From: Cystobasidiopsis lactophilus
Taxonomy: Eukaryota; Basidiomycota; Agaricostilbomycetes; Agaricostilbales; Chionosphaeraceae
Direction of reading: 5' to 3'
DNA length: 64,000 bases
Assembly: GCA_001599975.1 (NCBI GenBank)
Contig: BCIO01000003.1
Location: 558,001 to 622,000 of the forward strand
Positions 39,642-51,417 of this stretch are shown here, piece by piece. Both the position numbers and the translations under genes were made by a program. Position 1 is the stretch's first letter, and each line of letters starts with the position of its first letter. Under the pieces are notes generated by a model. That model was given only the letters and a program-made list of their open reading frames with translations. It had not been told where the DNA came from and did no database searches.

Positions 39642-40693
39642 ATGGGTATCTGTACAGAGTTCAAGGGCCAGTTGAAGCTCGAAAGATGCGTGGATGACGC
39701 CACCCTAGCTTTACTGCAAAAACTTGGTGCGCTGCAGTCTTTGCAAAATCGCCATTATAAATTCTGCGAACCCCCCTAACTCAACATCTCCTCTATCTGG
39801 CTCGAAGGCAGCACCCGGCGTCTAATGCGCTCGGTAGAGGGATATGGGGTCGATGGCGAGTTCTACGGAGGTAACAATTTTGAGGGCGTAATCGACCAAT
39901 TGGAGTCACCGCAAACCCAGCCTAATCAACGTTGTGGGTGGATCGTGCTCGAAGATCGCAAGCATTTGGCGTGAGTCTCACTCATGACCCTGTCTACACG
40001 TCGCTCATGTTGTTTTGCCAGATTGGTTGGTAAGTCGCCCACGCTGTTATTTCAAGCCGTTAACATCGGATCGGCTCAGACGGCAAAACTTATTGCTACG
40101 TGGAATGGCTCGTCTACTTTCAAATGCTTCTACGATGGACCGACAATCATTTGGTCGGTGGTCGTATTGAGTGGCAGGGCGAAGAACCCTCGGATTCGGG
40201 CATCATCGAGATCAAGGCCGGCGTCATCCACGTTTACGCCGAAGACCCCCACTGTAGCTACTGTGGCAAAGCATTTCAAGGCTTGAACATCAGCGTCAAC
40301 GATGCTCCCTGCCCGGCTCCCACCACCACTACTCACGTTGTCCTCCGACCCGTTCCAAAGGCGGCTCGACTAACTTTGACGGATATGCCGTTCGATGTGC
40401 AACGCGACATTTTGTCGGCCTGCTCCCCTCGCTCAATGTTCAATTTGTCTTGGACCAACACGACGCTCTACAACTTGTGCGATGACGCCTTGTGCGGCCA
40501 AGCTGCCCGCCCCTTTTACCCCGCCACCTTCCCTCGGCTGACCAAGGAGCACCTGGTCCGCATTGCGGCCGCGACTTGTTTTCAGTGCGAGGGTGCTTTG
40601 TCCCGACAAGAAGACCATGTGTCAAGGAAATTGACCGCGTATCTGGGATTGAAAACCAGGTGGTGCACGGTTTGTCAACCGTGGAAATGCTGA
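39642..40693 (+). CDS. Bacterial-type unknown domain fused to an F-box-like motif and Cys pairs
   Basis: Exons 39642-39726, 39808-39970, 40022-40029 (8 nt) and 40080-40693 join in phase to give about 289 residues. The first 150 residues read MGICTEFKGQLKLERCVDD, STRRLMRSVEGYGVDGEFYG, QTQPNQRCGWIVLED, DGKTYCYVEWLVYFQMLLRW and GGRIEWQGEEPSDSGIIEIK. This follows, from memory, a widespread bacterial hypothetical-protein domain with TRRM, GEFYVGG, QPxLWCQW and EWLEYLI...GYxLNGEVxWQGE landmarks. Then comes a CSYCGK pair, an F-box-like LTLTDMPFDVQRDILSAC, and a C-terminal CFQC...CTVCQPWKC that could bind zinc. Function unknown. The four-exon structure shows it is a resident fungal gene. The first intron ends in an AAG acceptor chosen to fit phase. 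Confidence 0.7.
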
Positions 40694-41053
40694 CCGACTG
40701 AACTTGGTTATAAGTGCGTAAACTCGTCTCCGGCGGTTCTCGTGCTGACTTGCAACTAAACAGACGCGCCCTCTCAAATTTGCCACCCTCCCTTCCGCCA
40801 CCATCCTCCTTCCTCCTCGGCACCGGGTTCCGGCTTGTGTTCCATAGACTTAGCTTTTGGCGCTCTACGTACTGCTGCAAATCGATCAAGCTTGCCTCCA
40901 AATCCACGGACTGAGAGACCGCTTGGACCTCGGGGCGTGTGCCGAGAGCGCTGCCAAAACAGGCCCTGGGTTTCATGTTCTTGCCTTCTTTGTCCCCTGT
41001 CCATCAATAGTTTTCGCTGCATCCACCAGCCCCAGCCAATGCTAGAAGAGTGA
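40694..41053. other. Spacer upstream of Ric8 gene
   Basis: About 360 bases. Short frames on both strands (such as 40774-41097 minus) have no recognisable content. Confidence 0.4.
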
Positions 41054-43522
41054 ATGGAGGCTACAGCCATAGCGCGCGCGTCCGAGGCGTCGCTCAAGCC
41101 GGAGGAGCGAGCTGCCTACATTGCTGCATTAATCGACTGCCTGGCCCAGCCTGCGTCCGCGTCCAGTGAGCGCTGCTGCTGCCGTCACTAGAAGCCAAGT
41201 ACTCAAGCCAAGCGAAGCCTTGAAGCAACTGCAGGCGCTCAAGCTGCTCGGCCGCATCCCCTCTGGCTCCTCGGCACTGGCTTCCAGCAGCGCCCTGCGC
41301 GTGTTGTTGCAGCACGCCCGCTTGTCAGAACCGACCAGGCAGCCGACAGAGGAGCAGCTCGAAGCCTGGCGGGTCCTTTGCAACACGCTCAAGCTCCATG
41401 AAGAGGCCAGGCTGAGCTTGGAAGCTATCGACGGCGCCGTCGCTGCCGTGCTCTACAATGCCCTGGTGCGTTTAGCTCTCTCAGCATATCCTGTCTGGTA
41501 CGTTCTGAGCATTATGCACACACAGCCAAGCGTGTCGGCGCACCTGCAGTTCGTCGCCAGCCGGGCCTTGTTCCTGCTCTCCGTTAAGGCCGGCGAAGTG
41601 AACCGCACCCTAGTGAACGAGCTGGGAGCCGTCAACGTCTTCCAAGAGGTCCGTGGTTGCCTATGTCACAGTATCAAGCCTTGTTACTTAGGCCGTGCGT
41701 TCACGACAGACTCTGGGGTATTATGCCACCCAAGCCAAAGAATCCACCAATGGCCTTAATCAGGAACAAACGATGGCCTTAAGCGAGCACCTGAAGGTGA
41801 TCTACAATCTGGCCATCTTCTACCCTCGTCTGCTGGCTATCGATCCCAAGGCCTCCTCGGCCTCGTCGACTTTCTCCCCGGCGTCAACTTTGTCGCCGGC
41901 ATCCGCCTCGAGCACTCCAGCAGAGGCGAAATCGCCAATGGGTGCCTTGGGGAGGGGGTTGAGAACTGTGCTTTCGAAGATCCCCTCGCCCGCCACTTCC
42001 AACCAAGGCGGCTCCGGGTCTCGGCCTTCCAGCCCTTCGCCCTTGTCCCCAGCTTCCTCCTCATCCTCCACAACGTCGACTATGACCTCCACTCCCACGC
42101 TGTCCAACACTAAAAAGCACTCTAGGGCACCCTCAAAAGCAGTGGTGGTGGTGAACCGCAACCTGGACGCTTTGGCACCCGAGATCATCTCCCTGCTCCT
42201 CTCGCTCTCCTTCAAGCCGGAGCAAGACTTGGTGCCCCAACCTCCGCTCTCGCACGCCATCCACACCCTGTCCGAGTTGACCTGCAGCCAAGATTGGTTC
42301 AAGGCGACCTCCCTACCCTTGAACATGGTCCTCTGCGGCTGTGCTCTGCCCTCGACCTCTGCAGGGTCTAAAACGATCGACGATACGCTCCCACCCCTGC
42401 TGGCAAAGTTGACGGTCTTGCTGGATCGCTGCCTGGAGAACATATTCCCGGCCGTCATTGATCCGGACGACGAGGCTAACCGGAAACGAATCGAGAGGCT
42501 AACGGGAGGCGAGCAGGCAGAAGGGCTGGACTCGGAGCTGGCTCCTTTGCTGCTGCTGATTCGGAAGTGCGTGGTCGGCGATGAACAGGGCCGGAGCGGG
42601 CGAGGGCTGAGGGCCAGGTTGTTGAGTGATACAATGTGCGTCGACTTCCTTGACACGATCATTTCTTCGAATAGGAGCTGATGTGGCAGCTGCTGTCGCA
42701 CAGGTACGTTGTGGACTTGTTCTTTTCGGATTTTTTTCCCCTCCCCCCTAAGGCGAGCTGAATGCGCCTTCGCGATGTCAATGAACAGGTGCGTTGCTAT
42801 ACTGACCTTATCATCCCCGTAATAATAGGCTGATGCCAATTTTCGCCACGACACACAGGGATCGAACGGAACCGCTAACGAAGCACGAGAACCTGACCGG
42901 CCGCCTGGCTCGGCTGATGAACTCGGTCTACTTTTCGCACTGCAAAGTCGGAGCTGGCGAGCTGCTTTTCGCTCTATGCGGTCAAGATCGTGCGTCCTGC
43001 GTTCCACTTTGATCCCTCCTCGTTGCCGGGCTCATCTGGAATCATCGCTGGCCAACAGCTGAAGAATTGGCACGGTCGATTGGCTATGGCCCGGCTGCTG
43101 GCTTTCTAGTGTCCAACGGCATGCTAGTGCCTCCGCCTGAATCCTACCAACAGGCCGCGTTCGACTCCACCTCCCAACCTCGAACCGTCAATCCAATCAC
43201 TGGCGCCTACCCCTCGGCCTCTTCCTCCGCTAACGACGAACTGGAGAGTATGACAGACGATGAAAAGCTGGCAGAGGCCGAGCGCCTCTACGTGTTGTTC
43301 GATCGGATGGCCAAGACGGGGGTGATGTCGGTCGAGAACCCGCTGGTCAAAGCGAAGGAGAGCGGAAGGTTCCAAGAGTTGGACGAAGAGGAGATCAAGG
43401 AGGAAGTAGAAAGGCAGAAGCGAGAGGAGGACGAGGATGAACGGGAGGCGGAGGAGGAGATGAGGAGGTGGAAGGCTCGGATGAAGAAGGGTCCGACGGC
43501 TTCAGGGAGCGGGACTTCCTAA
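41054..43522 (+). CDS. RIC8: Synembryn/Ric8, guanine nucleotide exchange factor and chaperone for G-alpha
   Basis: A cytoplasmic armadillo-fold protein that folds and activates heterotrimeric G-alpha subunits. The ATG at 41054 gives MEATAIARASEASLKPEER. Helical repeats follow (SEALKQLQALKLLGRIPSGS, EEQLEAWRVLCNTLKLHEEA, LQFVASRALFLLSVKAGEVN, LSEHLKVIYNLAIFYPRLLA), then a Ser/Pro-rich low-complexity insert (about 41850-42110) and DALAPEIISLLLSLSFKPEQ. The end holds HENLTGRLARLMNSVYF, GYGPAAGFLVSNGM, the family signature MTDDEKLAEAERLYVLFDRM and an acidic Glu-rich tail to TAA 43522. Introns of about 50-80 bases split it; the ones near 42680-42860 isolate very small exons whose borders I did not fix. 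Confidence 0.88.
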
Positions 43523-43837
43523 TAAACAGGTGCGTGGTTCTCGCCTTGCATTCCATTCGTGGATTCTTTTTGAACCATCCCGCACAGATGATAGAACTGC
43601 TCACTTTGCAGAACTTCGCTCTTTCCGACGATATGGCGTTCGCTTTTTTCAGTTCTCATAGTCCGCGTAAAACTATCCCAAAACATCGTATGCTCCTAGT
43701 TCTTAATACCCTTGCATCTTGGAAGCCCTTTTGACCTTCGACCACTTGTTCGCCACCTGGCTCGTGGCGAAAGCTTGAGTCCCCGCTTGCACTCCTCTGC
43801 CACGCACGGTCATCCTGTCAGAGCCAACCGACCTAAA

Positions 43838-45038
43838 AATGACACGGCGCCTTCCCAGCGAGGTTTTGGAACAGATAGTGGGCAATTTCATGGCCGGCGA
43901 GGGGGACCCCTTTCCGCTGGCAGCCTGGCGGTTTTCGAAGGATTGAGGTGCCGGGAGCACCTCCACTGGCTTCGACGCTTGCTTTACCGCCACATAGCTC
44001 TCCGGAAGCAGAAGAAGACGAAGAAGCTTTGTGATACGCTGGAAGGGGCGCCAGAATGGCAGCTGGGCGAGCGCCGGGCGGATTTGGTGTTGCACCTCCA
44101 GCTCGATGTCACCCAAGACCTCTGGGACCGCAGGCCGGAGACCTGTTATCGCCTTCTTGCTCTGTGCTTCAATCTTCAGCGCCTTGCCATTCAGGACTGC
44201 GGACCTGTTTCGCCACCTAGAGTTGCTTCGGTGCGATGCGCTCAGATCTTGTCGACGTCCAAAGTGGTCCGCTTACTTGTGCGCGCTATAGACTTTACAC
44301 GCCGACCACTTGGTACATTTCTCTACCAAGGGACTTGTCAAAGCGTCTAAGCTCTTTGCTCTCTTGGCGCTCATGCCAAACCTACGCCGCCTCGACACCG
44401 AGTCGATTGATATCGACGCCGGGCCAGTAGCAAGCGCCTCTTATCCTTCGTTGCGCTGCCTTTCTTTCTCCCACTTCCGCTCCGACTGTTGGCCCACACC
44501 AGCTCTTCTTCCTTTCTTTCCGCCGTCCCTGACGGACCTCTCGATGTCGGGAACTTGGAGCCTCAACCAGTTCAACGGAGCGCCCGAGATGACCCACTGC
44601 AGCCTGAAATCCCTGTCCTTCTTCTTTGACACTGAACTCTTTCGCTTCTTTCGCGTAACTCGGCTCTTCTTTCCTCCACTTCCCATTCAACGTCTTCGTA
44701 GTTTCACCGCCCGATTTTCTAAGTATGAATATCCCCCATTCAGAGGACAAATCCAACGTCTCCTCCAAGCAATCGCTCATAGCCTTCCGGACTCTGTGGA
44801 ATCTCTGTGCTTCTGGACCTACGACGAGGCGCCGGGATACTACGTGGACACGATGCGAGATCTCCTCTCGTCACCTCTGACTTTACCTCGGCTTCGAAGA
44901 TTGACGCTCAAGAGCTGCACGCCCCAAGCCGGCACTCCGCGCTACCTGGAACCGATGTCTTCTCGGCCAGACCTGGTTGTCGTGCTGGACAGCGGAAAGT
45001 GGGGCCACGGTCAGTCGTGGAGGCTTTCCAGATTTTAA
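43838..45038 (+). pseudogene. Broken F-box/LRR-like gene (different subfamily)
   Basis: The ATG at 43838 starts MTRRLPSEVLEQIVGNFMAG, a clear F-box-like motif, but that frame stops at a TGA after 35 codons. The next frame continues at once with LRCREHLHWLRRLLYRHIAL and LLALCFNLQRLAI. A second shift near 44200-44330 leads to LFALLALMPNLRRLDTESI, SFTARFSKYEYPPFRGQI, LCFWTYDEAPGYYVDTM and LPRLRRLTLKSCTPQAG, ending at TAA 45038. No intron fits either junction, so the gene carries at least two frame breaks. The LRR-like strands remain readable, suggesting recent loss. It lacks the SDWS block of the dispersed family and belongs to another F-box group. Confidence 0.6.
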
Positions 45039-45474
45039 ATCACTCTTTAAGACCATTAACAGATATCAACAACGTGTACGCCGGAATTTGGTCGCCCGAG
45101 GAGGAGGAGTGAAGGCACATCGTTCTTCGCTTGCAGAGGAAGGCGGGGCCCGGGCTCTCAAAGAAGGACATAATCTGTTGGGTGCTCGAGATGCGCGGTG
45201 CATTGATCATGGAAGCGTCGAGCAGGGTGGAGAGGGGCCGGAAAGGGAGAAGATTTGCCTTTCGTTCGTGGCGAGGAGGACTTGGAAGCGCTCATAAACG
45301 CATCTTGACTTTTCATTCCTGTCACTGACACCTGTTTGTAATGAAACCCTGCATTCCGAGTGAACCTCTTTGGCACCAGAAGTGCGCCCAAGCCCAAAGC
45401 GCCGAGTTGGCCCGCGCTGCCATCTCTTTATCAAACGCTAGATTATCAGATCGAATAGTGCCTCAAAACATTCC
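45039..45474. other. Promoter region of the HAP3-like gene
   Basis: About 435 bases between two plus-strand genes with no supported coding region. Confidence 0.4.
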
Positions 45475-46117
45475 ATGGCAGCCGCTTCTTCGTCGACGCT
45501 GGAGGCAGTCGATGTGATTACCAGCGCGGCCGATGTCCTACCCGAGATCCTGGTGCGTCGCGCTTCCGTTTTCGCGCCTTCCCCATTGCCGAGTGCGCTG
45601 ACACGGCCACAGCCCATCGCCAACGTCGCCAAGCTCATGAAAGTGGCCTGTAAGCCTGGCCTGTTGATCTGCCCGCATACCGAGGGACTGAAAAGCGATC
45701 AAAACAGTGCCGGATCACGCAAAAGTCGCCAAAGAGGCAAAGGACGCCATGCAGCTTTTTGTCACCGAATTCATCAGGTGTGCTCTCGCGTCGTCTTTCT
45801 CAATGTCTGGTAGTTCAGAGAAGCTAAAGAAGACGGAGTAACAGCTTTGTCACTTCGGAAGCCGCCGAGCGGGCCAATGTCGCCAAGCGGCGCATCATCA
45901 ACGGCGAAGACTTGCTGCTCGCCCTCTCTGCTCTGGGTTTCGACCAATACTCGGATCTGATGAAGATCTACCTGACTCAATGGAGAACGGTGCGTTTGCA
46001 TATTCACAGAATTGCATGATATGAAGGATTTGTCGCTGATCGATGAGACGCGGATAACAGCTGCCGAAGGGACAAAGCCCCCAGCAAAGCCCGCCAGAGT
46101 CACCAATGGAGTTGTGA
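45475..46117 (+). CDS. HAP3: CCAAT-binding factor subunit HAP3/NF-YB
   Basis: Histone-fold subunit that pairs with HAP5 and binds CCAAT boxes with HAP2. From MAAASSSTLEAVDVITSAAD the exons join as VLPEIL + PIANVAKLMKVA, then LPDHAKVAKEAKDAMQLFVT, EFIS + FVTSEAAERANVAKRRIING, and EDLLLALSALGFDQYSDLMK with IYLTQWRT. This is the full NF-YB histone fold. Introns are GTGCGT...CCACAG (45556-about 45612), GTAAGC...AAACAG and GTGTGC...GTAACAG, all in phase. After QWRT, a 71-base intron leads to LPKGQSPQQSPPESPMEL and TGA 46117; without it translation stops at TGA 46020. It is convergent with the membrane-protein gene ending at 46194, only 76 bases away. Confidence 0.88.
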
Positions 46118-46193
46118 AGAAGGCCTCCTTCTCACCAAATACTCTACACCACCCAGCAGCACCAGTTCCCAAGGACAACTCCCCTTTGCGCGT

Positions 46194-48164
46194 TCATATC
46201 CGTTCGGGGATGCCGACGTCAGAGAAAAGGTCATCGTCTGGCGATACTGGCGTGGAGATTACTGGTGCTGGTGCGGCGCCAAAGCCGGCGCTCCGGGCAG
46301 AGCTGGGTCGGCGGGCTGAAAGAGGTTCGTCCACCTCGCGAATTGGGGTGGGCGGGGCCGCCCCGCCTCGCTGCTTTTGGCGCCTGTAAATATTGGCTGC
46401 ACCAAGCAGGGACTGGTGGTGGCTGTCTCGGCGGTTGAAGCTCTGGGTGCTGAGGTCGCTCGCTGCGGACATCATGGAGTGCCTTGGGTCGGCGGTAGGA
46501 GCCGCATTGCGGCTGGCTCTTAGAGAAGCCTTGCGCAGCGTGGCATTGACGATATCAGATGCGCTACTTGTTGAAACGGAAGCTCTGGCCTCCAAATTGG
46601 AGGCGCGGTTCAGTCCGGTGGAGATGGCCGAATCGCGCTGCACCGGTTGTTGCGCTTGGCCTGCTCGGGTCCGCTTAGTGAATGAGAGGGGAGCAGTCCC
46701 TCCTGCTGGTCGCAGCTGGTCGGGCACGTCTCTTTGAGAGGAGGGCAGGCCAGCCATAGGAGGCCGCCCAGAGGGTCCTTCCCGCTGAGCCTCCAGGTCG
46801 TCGGCCGGCGGTGGCGAGGCCGTGAGATTGCCTTTGAGCCAAGTTCCTGCTTTATTCAGGAGCTGCTTTGGACCAGCTTTGGCTCCAGCTGGAGGCGCAT
46901 CGGCAGGGTCGGGCACGCTGTCCCAGTTCTGGTGGGAGCTTGCATCAGCCATCGCATCGGGGCTGTTGAGTCGCCAGCGCACCTTGTGCTCCTTCTTGAG
47001 CCCCGAGGGGCCAGCAGCCAAAGCTTCCTTCTCGTCCACAAGCGTTGTCTGAGAGTCTTGCCGCTTTTTCGACATGCGAGACTCCATCATAGTCCGGGCC
47101 TTCTGGTAGTCGGCTTGGACGTCAGCGACCAGGCCCAAGATGTCTGCCGGGTGTCGAAGGTGGATACGGCCTGCAAGCGACTGAGACAAGACAGCGTGGA
47201 CTAAAAACGATGTTGGACTCACCGATGGCGTAAACAACAAACCCGCATATCATCGCTATGACGTGCAGAATAAAGGCAAACAAAATCAGCCAGTACCCTC
47301 GTCCAGCTTCAGGCTTGATTCCTTTGGGGTTGAAGAGCTCAAAGTTAGTGATGGCTTGGGAGATTTGAAAGTTGGTGGTGAGGGCGAAGCCGCTGCGTTC
47401 TTCCATGAGTTCACGCTCGCATCAACCAACCATAAGACGCACCATAGCCCGACCATGTACGCATTCATCATGACGAACGACTTCAGGTAGAGAGGCTTGT
47501 AGATGTGCACTGCCACGTCTCGGTCAGTGGCAAATCAACTGCAAGTTGAACTAAAGCGCGTACCATGCTTGTGATAGAACATAGGTCCAGCGAAATGAGC
47601 TATGAAAGAAGTGACCAGCAAGAGAATGACGAAGATGAGAACGCCAATGGCGTAGGCTGTGCAGCGGGCTCTAGGTCTGGATCACCGTCCGAGGAGACGG
47701 CAACGTACCTATGGCGACGCTCGGGAACGCTGCTCGGAATAGACCTATAGTATATAGCATCTCCTCGGCATAGTCGGGAACGGCGGCCGTGGAGCCAGTC
47801 AAGTCTGCTCCCCGTCTTCTGAGAACTTCGGACGTGGCTAACGGACGAAAGACGAACTGTAGGACCCAAAAAGAACGGCATGACAGGTCCAGTCTACTGT
47901 CGGCTTGGCCCTGTAACAGACTCCGCCGCCTGGAACGGCGACTTGGCCGACGGTCGTCGTCTTCCCTCGAAGCCCTGCCCCAGTCTTCTCTTAGCGCGCC
48001 GGCCGACCTACATTTCCTCTTCAATGGATATTCTTACCATTAGCAGTGAAGAGAGCCATATTGGCGTTGGGCACGGAGGCAACTGCGAGCATTAGGACCA
48101 TGGCAATGATGCAACAAGGGGCGATGGCAAGTTTGAGGGCCAGGATACCCTTGCCAGAGGGCAT
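46194..48164 (-). CDS. Four-helix membrane protein with long disordered tail
   Basis: Family not recognised. On the minus strand the ATG at 48164 starts MPSGKGILALKLAIAPCCII, a first membrane helix. Further exons give AEEMLYTIGLFRAAFPSVAI joined in phase to AYAIGVLIFVILLLVTSFIA (helix 2), HIYKPLYLKSFVMMNAYMVG with LWCVLWLVDASV (helix 3) and GRGYWLILFAFILHVIAMIC with GFVVYAIG (helix 4). A cytoplasmic tail of about 300 residues follows, rich in Ser, Pro and charge (RRDSHHQSLLGAANIYRR), ending DDLFSDVGIPERI. Four helices with a disordered tail recall SUR7/PalI-type cortical proteins, but no signature residues support that. The first intron junction near 47880-48040 is not resolved. Confidence 0.65.
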
Positions 48165-48618
48165 AGTGAACGATGGACAAGGGCCAGCCTCGTATAAGGT
48201 ACTGACACAGAAATGGAGATGGTGGAGTCGATGGGAGGTTGTCCGGCCAGGGCAAGAAGAAGGACCGAGGCGAGGCGGTGTTCGCCACCGGCCCTCGCTG
48301 TGAATACTTGAGAATCGTGTCGGTAGCTTCGCATTCGACTCCCTGTATGGCACTATCGCAGGGCCCAGATGAGCGGAAGGAGGGCACTTGTCGTTGTGCC
48401 GAGAAGAGATCGTCGCAGCCTCTCCATGCAACTCTAAGCGACGGCGGAGCAGTCCTGGGAGCATCGCAACCTCCTTGTTGTCCCCATCCATACGTGAACA
48501 CAGACAACCAAAAGCGGCCAACTTCTGACCAAGGAATGCGGAACGTCTCACTGGCAGGCGTGCAAATTGTCAAGGCTTTCTCCCTACGACCACGAAATCA
48601 AGGCAGCACCAAAGCAGC
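48165..48618. other. Divergent promoter region
   Basis: About 450 bases between the starts of the membrane-protein gene (minus) and the DcpS gene (plus). No coding region supported. Confidence 0.4.
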
Positions 48619-49873
48619 ATGGCAGAGCCGCAAGCGAGTTCTGAGGGCTTAGATTTGAAGGCATTCCAATTCGAAAAGATCCTGAACGAAGGTGAGCGAG
48701 CCGTGGCCGCCTTGGTTCAAGCGGTCACCCCTGCTCACAAAAGCGCGCTCAAGATGCCCGCACACGCTCCGTTGTTCTTCTCGGCTCTTATAATGGTGCT
48801 CCAGCAATGTTGACGGCGGAAAAGACACACTTTGACAATGCGCACTTGGCCCGGCTCGCGGGCGCCTTCTTGAGTGTGCAAGACCTTGGGCAGAACGACG
48901 TCTACCACTGGCTGTTGGGGACCTTGCAAGCAGATCGACCAGATGATGTGAAGATGACTTTGATCGCACCCGCTACCGAGACAGTGAGTGGCAAAACGGA
49001 CGGCGTCAACGATTCACTGAGTCTTGTTGTGGCCAGCATATCCGAAAATACTCGCCTCAGACCACCAAGCTCATCCGTGAAACACCAGAGCTCTACGCCA
49101 GCATCGTCCTGCCTTATATCGAGTCCATACCGCCTCAAAGAATTCAATGGTGTGCCCCTTCTTCGGCCATGCAGCGACATGAACGTTGATAATCGGAGCG
49201 CTTGCAGGGTCTACAACATCCTGGAGCACAAGAAGGAAGCAGATAGAATCCTTTACGAGGACGAGGACTTCATCATCCTGCCAGACCTGTGAGTGTGTGC
49301 CGATAGTTGCGGCCGCCTTGGTTGACGACGCGGCCCAAAACCAGCAAATGGGACCAGTCACTGCCTCTTACGATGTATCTTCAGACCATAGTTCACGACA
49401 GAAGTCTACGCAGCCTTCGTGACTTGCGATCTAAGCACCTCGGCCTGCTGCGCTCCGTTCGGTCCAAAGCCAGCGAGGTCGCCGCCCGATTTGGGGTCGG
49501 GCCTGGTGACGTGCGATGCTTTGTACACTACCAGCCTAGCTACTGTGGGTAGTATTGTCTTCTTTCAAGTCCCCTCAAGCTCACCACCTCTCAATGTCCA
49601 GACCACTTTCATGTTCACATCGTTCGGTTGTCTCTCTTCGAGCTACTTACAGACCTGACGGATCCGGTATAGGTTCACGTCTCTTATGAAAGCCCTGGAA
49701 CGACCCGAGCTGCCCATGTGGCGCTCGACGACATCATCGACAACTTGACGCTCTTCGAAAGTCTGGACTCTACTCAATCTTTCTACGCTCAAAAGACGCT
49801 GGTGTATGGCCTAGGCGACCAACATCCCCTTTTCAAGGACCTATGGGCAGCTCAGGCCGGTGTTCAGATTTAG
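48619..49873 (+). CDS. DCS1: m7GpppX diphosphatase, scavenger mRNA decapping enzyme (DcpS)
   Basis: Hydrolyses the m7GpppN left after 3'-to-5' mRNA decay. The start MAEPQASSEGLDLKAFQFEK runs into ILNE, spliced to DARTRSVVLLGSYNGAPAML and EKTHFDNAHLARLAGAFLS. Then QNDVYHWLLGTL, TPELYASIVLPYIESIPPQR, VYNILEHKKEADRILYEDED, FIILPDL, KWDQSLPLTMYLQTIVHD (normally KWD), the RSLRDLRSKHLGLL helix, and the histidine triad HFHVHI, split from VHVSYESPGTTRAAHVALDD by a short intron (about 49630-49678). It ends QHPLFKDLWAAQAGVQI at TAG 49873. All key motifs are present, so it should be active. Confidence 0.9.
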
Positions 49874-49965
49874 GCCTTGCTACGTCCACCCGGTTCCTTG
49901 ATAGAGTCTAAACCACGTCACTTTTGCATTGTCAGAGATACCTTCTACACGCTTTTCTGTAACAA

Positions 49966-51137
49966 TCAAGTCATATGAGCACCACCCGACACTTGAATAG
50001 TCTGGCCGGTGATCCATTGGGCTTCGTCTGAGGCAAGTAGGGCCACAGCACCTGCTACATCGTTGGGAAACCCGTTCCTGCCACACACTCTTAGAGGATT
50101 CGTATCTCGTATGGAATCGGCTCACCTTCCGAAGACTGAAAAGCTGGCAATGATCTCGTCGACCCGGGTGTCGGTAAGGTTGGCGCCACCGGGCACAAAG
50201 TTGCGCGCACCCTCGGCGTACATAGGGGTCTTTATCCCGCCTGGTCACCTGTCATTTAGCTTCGCGTATCGGACGTGAAGTTAATGCGCTTGCCTGGCGC
50301 GAGAACGTTCACGGTGCAGCCTTTGGGTCCAAAGTCAGCAGCCAGGTTCTTTGCCAGGCCTTCTAAAGCGGCTTTGGCTGCAGCATATATGGAATGTCGT
50401 GGAACGTGCTGCTCATCTGGTAAGAGACACATTGATCTGCTGGAGAAAGGTACGAACTAATTGTGCGGCAATCGAGCCCGTCATGATCAGGCGGCCCTCT
50501 GGCTTCATGTGTTCGTACGCTTGCTGTGATACCCAAAAGTGCGATTTGACGTTGGTGTCAAAAACCTGCAAATCGGTCAATGGAATGGCCAGACTCGTGA
50601 AAGGATTGCGCATAAGCAAACCCACCTTATCAAAATCCGCTTCAGTCACTTCCGAGGGCGACCCAAAAGACTCGTAGCCACTGTTGGAAAAGACAATGTC
50701 GATGCGGCCCAGCTTGGCGATGATCTCCTCGAACATGCGGGCAACGTCAGCACGCTTGGTGACATCGGCCTGCACCGTCAAGGTCGACACGCCCAGGCTC
50801 TTGCACTTAGCAGCCACTGCTTCTGCCTTGTCGGCAGAGTTGAGATAGTTGATCACCACCTGCGACAGACCTTAGCTCCGGAAAGTCTGAAGATCAGTGG
50901 CGACTTGCATTGGCCCCATGCTCGGCCAGGCGGACCACAGTAGCAGCACCGATTCCTCTGTAGCAGACCGTGAGATCAGGAATGGCCACTCATTTGGACT
51001 GAGCGCACCCTGAGCCTCCAGTGACTAGTGCGACCTGGAAACCAGTTCAGCGGTGGCAAATTCGAACGCCCACTGGCACAAACGAGCCCTCGGCTGACCT
51101 TGCCCTTCAAATTCTGGCCGTATTTCGATGCCGACAT
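49966..51137 (-). CDS. Short-chain dehydrogenase/reductase
   Basis: An NAD(P)-dependent oxidoreductase of the classical SDR type. The ATG at 51137 gives [13 protein letters not shown], spliced to VALVTGGS and [17 protein letters not shown] (the TGxxxGIG cofactor motif, split by an intron). Then [54 protein letters not shown] (NSG for the usual NAG), [32 protein letters not shown], and the YxxxK motif in [20 protein letters not shown]. The C-terminal part has [29 protein letters not shown] and [15 protein letters not shown], ending at TGA 49966. It shares a 280-base promoter with the divergent TRI12-like transporter. Substrate unknown. Confidence 0.87.
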
Positions 51138-51417
51138 TGTCGTTAGTGTTCAGAATTGACAGAAACCACACACTACCGCACAACCTGCAAGGCTCGGAGA
51201 AATAGGAATGTTGGCCGAAGAGGTGGGCTTCACCGAATGAGGGTTGGTTAGGCCCCCAAATCACTCCCCTCATGGTTTTGTCTGTTTATAGTCTGTTCTG
51301 ACGACTGCTGGCCGGCACATCTGATCGACATTGAAGCCCGGGGTCCCCATAAATTCGCCGAGGTCTTTTTACAGAATCTGGGGCAAGGCATCCTGCTCGT
51401 ACCCACCTTCTGGCAGC
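51138..51417. promoter_or_regulatory. Shared promoter between SDR and TRI12-like MFS genes
   Basis: The two start codons face away from each other across 280 bases with no frame worth noting, so both promoters must lie here or overlap. This layout suits joint regulation; no specific operator was identified. Confidence 0.5.

Noticed and set aside
41820-43007. A 395-codon open frame on the minus strand
   Set aside because: It lies wholly antisense to Ric8 exons and reflects the codon bias of that gene; it has no motif of its own.
46194-48164. Calling the four-helix protein a SUR7/PalI family member
   Set aside because: Helix number and tail fit, but the family signature residues are not visible, so it stays unassigned.
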